From contig VGNW01000099.1 in NCBI GenBank assembly GCA_016865955.1, positions 1 through 8,033 of the forward strand: a DNA stretch of 8,033 nt, read 5' to 3'. The translations under genes and the position numbers were made by a program. The notes under the pieces are model-generated. The model saw nothing but the letters and a program-made list of their open reading frames with translations. It was not told the origin of the DNA and ran no database searches. Source of the stretch: Chloroflexota bacterium (GTDB lineage: Bacteria > Chloroflexota > Dehalococcoidia > SZUA-161). Shown here in pieces: positions 6,132 to 8,033 of the stretch. Position 1 is the first letter of the stretch. Each line of letters starts with the position of its first letter.

Positions 6132-8033
6132 TTAATGAAGCTCTTTCGCTCCCCCGTTTGCTTCTCCTGCGTCTTCGCCTGGTTCGAAGACATCGACCGG
6201 CCTATCCTGCTCGCGGCGTACCACGGTGCCTTCCTCCTCGAGAAGGTCCATAATCCTTGCCGCTCTGGGATAGCCTATATGTAAGCGGCGCTGAAGGAGT
6301 GAGGTGGAAATATGTGAATGCTCCTTAGCCAGTCTTCTTCCTGCCTCCAGCAAGGGGTCCTCGTCTTTCAGCTCTTCGGGCGCCAGTGAGGCGAAGGTTT
6401 GAGCTACGGTATCCTCCGTGGGCACGGATACTCTTTGCTGTTTCCAGAAGCTGACCACTTTATCGATTTCCTGGTCCGAGACGAAGCAGCCCCGCAGTCG
6501 CTTGGGTTTGGGGGCATCGGTGGGCAGATAGAGCATGTCGCCGCCACCCAGCAGGGTCTCGGCGCCCACGGTATCGAGGATAACGCGCGAATCTACACCT
6601 GAGGCTACCGCGAAGCTTATTCGGGTGGGGAAATTCGCTTTTATCAGTCCGGTGACCACATCCGTAGAGGGGCGTTGCGTAGCCACGATAAGATGAATGC
6701 CGGTGGCTCGGGACAGTTGCGCCAGACGACAGATGGCAGGTTCGACCACCTCCGCGGCGCTCATCATCAGGTGAGCTAACTCATCGATTACGACCACAAA
6801 ATAGGGCATCTGCTCGCTCACAAGAGGGCTTTTATTGTAGCCTTCTATATTACGCACTCCCACCGCTGAGAACTTGCTGTAGCGATTGTCCATCTCACGC
6901 AGCACCCGTCTCAGTGAGTCAATCGCCTTCTCCGATTCGGTCACCACAGGCGATATCAGGTGGGGCACGCCTTCGAAGCTCACCAATTCCACTCTCTTGG
7001 GGTCTATGAGCAGTAGGCGCAAATCGTTGGGCGTGTTGTACATCAGAAAGCAGGTGATGGTTGAGTTCATGAATACGGTTTTGCCGCTGCCGGTGGCGCC
7101 GGCTATGAGCAGATGGGGCATTTTACACAGATCAGCCGATGCCGGTTCACCGGCGGCTCCTTTGCCCAGAGCCATAGCGAGCTTGGTTCTCGTCTTAAGC
7201 CTCTGGAACGCAACTCCTTCTGTTACGCTTCTCAAGCGGACTATCGAAGTAGTGGTGTTGGGCACCTCTATGCCCACCAGCGATTTTCCCGGGACAGGAG
7301 TTTCGATTCTGATGTTGGGAGTAGCCAGAGCAAGTGCGAGGTTGTTGGCAAGGGCGTTGATGCGTTCCACCTTTACCCTGGTTCGGGATATTTCCTCAAG
7401 CCTCTCGATGGGATTGCCTTCCCTGTCCGTCTTGATTTTACCCTGGTTATCTCGCTCTAAGATCCGCTTGTACTTGCGGTCCCAGCCCGGTTCCAACCCG
7501 AATTGTGTCACGGACGGGCCCGGATTTATTTGCACCACTTTGGCTTCGACGCCGTAGCTTTTCAGAGCCTCCTCTATCAGTCTGGCTCGTTTGTCATTGT
7601 CTGCCTCGGAAAACTCGGTCTCCGTCGCTTTTTCCAGTAGCTCGACGGGAGGCAACTGCGTCATGGGGAATTTGAGCTGAGTCGTAGCTCCTTTAGTCTC
7701 GGTAGCCACCGGTTTTTTCTTCCTGACAGCGGCGGGCTTTGTCTCCTGTTCAGAAGTGCCTGCTTTATCGGGGGCAACTTTATCCTCTGCTGCCCCGGGA
7801 GACACAGCTACAGCTTCGCCGGTCTCCTCCCATGTCTCAACCTCCTCTGCCTGACCGCGACGAAACATTCTCTTAAGGCTGGTCACCGGGGTTGCCAGTA
7901 TGCGGAACAGGTAATTTTTATGGGCTAAGGCAATGCGCCACTGTTTCAGTCTGGGCAGCAACCGGCGCAATCCGACCGCAGTGGCTGCGGCGGTTTTTTG
8001 CGTTGAGCGGTAGAGGATTGTGAGAAACTTGAG
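6132..8033 (-). CDS. ftsK: FtsK/SpoIIIE-type DNA translocase, N-terminus beyond window
   Basis: This is a septal, ATP-driven double-stranded DNA pump that clears and aligns chromosome termini at division. The 633 visible residues include the C-terminus (TAA at 6132-6134). The frame stays open to base 8033, so the 5' end is outside the window; the only start-like codon near the edge, TTG at 7968-7970, has no ribosome binding site. The expected N-terminal membrane segments are not visible. A basic stretch leads into an Ala/Glu/Pro/Lys-rich linker (about 7660-7850). The motor follows: an alpha-domain with the NPGPSVTQFGLEPG segment (about 7490-7530), Walker A GATGSGKT (7077-7100), the LIDPKRVEL segment, and Walker B VVVIDELAH with its Asp at 6783-6785. 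Sensor-like SRATGIHLIVATQRPS and TRISFAVASGVDSRVILD complete the RecA-like fold. A winged-helix gamma domain (about 6215-6355) has SLLQRRLHIGYPRAARIMD, the DNA-reading module that recognises polar KOPS/SRS-type sequences. All key ATPase residues are present. Confidence 0.96.
   Translation of the reverse strand, partial: LKFLTILYRSTQKTAAATAVGLRRLLPRLKQWRIALAHKNYLFRILATPVTSLKRMFRRGQAEEVETWEETGEAVAVSPGAAEDKVAPDKAGTSEQETKPAAVRKKKPVATETKGATTQLKFPMTQLPPVELLEKATETEFSEADNDKRARLIEEALKSYGVEAKVVQINPGPSVTQFGLEPGWDRKYKRILERDNQGKIKTDREGNPIERLEEISRTRVKVERINALANNLALALATPNIRIETPVPGKSLVGIEVPNTTTSIVRLRSVTEGVAFQRLKTRTKLAMALGKGAAGEPASADLCKMPHLLIAGATGSGKTVFMNSTITCFLMYNTPNDLRLLLIDPKRVELVSFEGVPHLISPVVTESEKAIDSLRRVLREMDNRYSKFSAVGVRNIEGYNKSPLVSEQMPYFVVVIDELAHLMMSAAEVVEPAICRLAQLSRATGIHLIVATQRPSTDVVTGLIKANFPTRISFAVASGVDSRVILDTVGAETLLGGGDMLYLPTDAPKPKRLRGCFVSDQEIDKVVSFWKQQRVSVPTEDTVAQTFASLAPEELKDEDPLLEAGRRLAKEHSHISTSLLQRRLHIGYPRAARIMDLLEEEGTVVRREQDRPVDVFEPGEDAGEANGGAKELH

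Noticed and set aside
6886..7557. 223-codon plus-strand open frame opposite ftsK
   Set aside because: It is antisense to the conserved FtsK motor domain with no recognisable motifs; the length reflects codon bias of the true gene.
7968..7970. TTG as the ftsK start codon
   Set aside because: There is no ribosome binding site and the frame remains open for 21 more codons to the window edge, so the true start is outside.

Overview
The window holds one plus-strand gene with a complete RNA regulatory leader, and a convergent run of three minus-strand genes. All are ordinary bacterial families. No phage, transposase, CRISPR, tRNA or rRNA signal was seen. Base composition is moderate and coding density is high. 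The T-box leader, strong AGGAGG-type ribosome binding sites and a lipoprotein-type HtrA fit a Gram-positive-like or monoderm lineage. Chloroflexota (Dehalococcoidia-like) is my best guess, but it is a low-confidence inference from protein style, not from a marker gene.

Bases 1-446 are a regulatory region. A weak terminator-like hairpin (60-82) is followed by a promoter with a perfect TTGACA -35 (116-144). Next comes a T-box riboswitch (about 150-432) with an ATC isoleucine specifier (238-240), the conserved T-box sequence (377-390), an antiterminator and a mutually exclusive 11-bp terminator. It controls ileS (447-3488), a full-length clade-2-type isoleucyl-tRNA synthetase of 1013 residues. 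The most notable feature of the window is in this enzyme: the class I signature HxGH is replaced by G-I-H-H (residues 55-58, bases 609-620). This swapped motif is known from a subset of type 2 IleRS enzymes with extreme resistance to mupirocin. A strong intrinsic terminator (3526-3556) ends ileS.

On the minus strand, read from the right edge: an FtsK/SpoIIIE-type DNA translocase (6132-8033, N-terminus beyond the window), a 338-bp AT-rich intergenic region, a YihY/BrkB-family membrane protein (4756-5793, GTG start), a 142-bp gap with a plausible promoter, and a trypsin-like HtrA/DegP lipoprotein protease with one PDZ domain (3555-4613). The htrA stop codon lies in the T-tract of the ileS terminator.

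The intergenic region 5794-6131 contains an unexplained cluster of nested inverted repeats built on a GGACTGTA-like word (5814-5934), next to the yihY ribosome binding site. It is the best candidate here for an undescribed regulatory element. The genes do not form one pathway: they cover translation (ileS), envelope protein quality control (htrA), the membrane (yihY) and chromosome segregation (ftsK).
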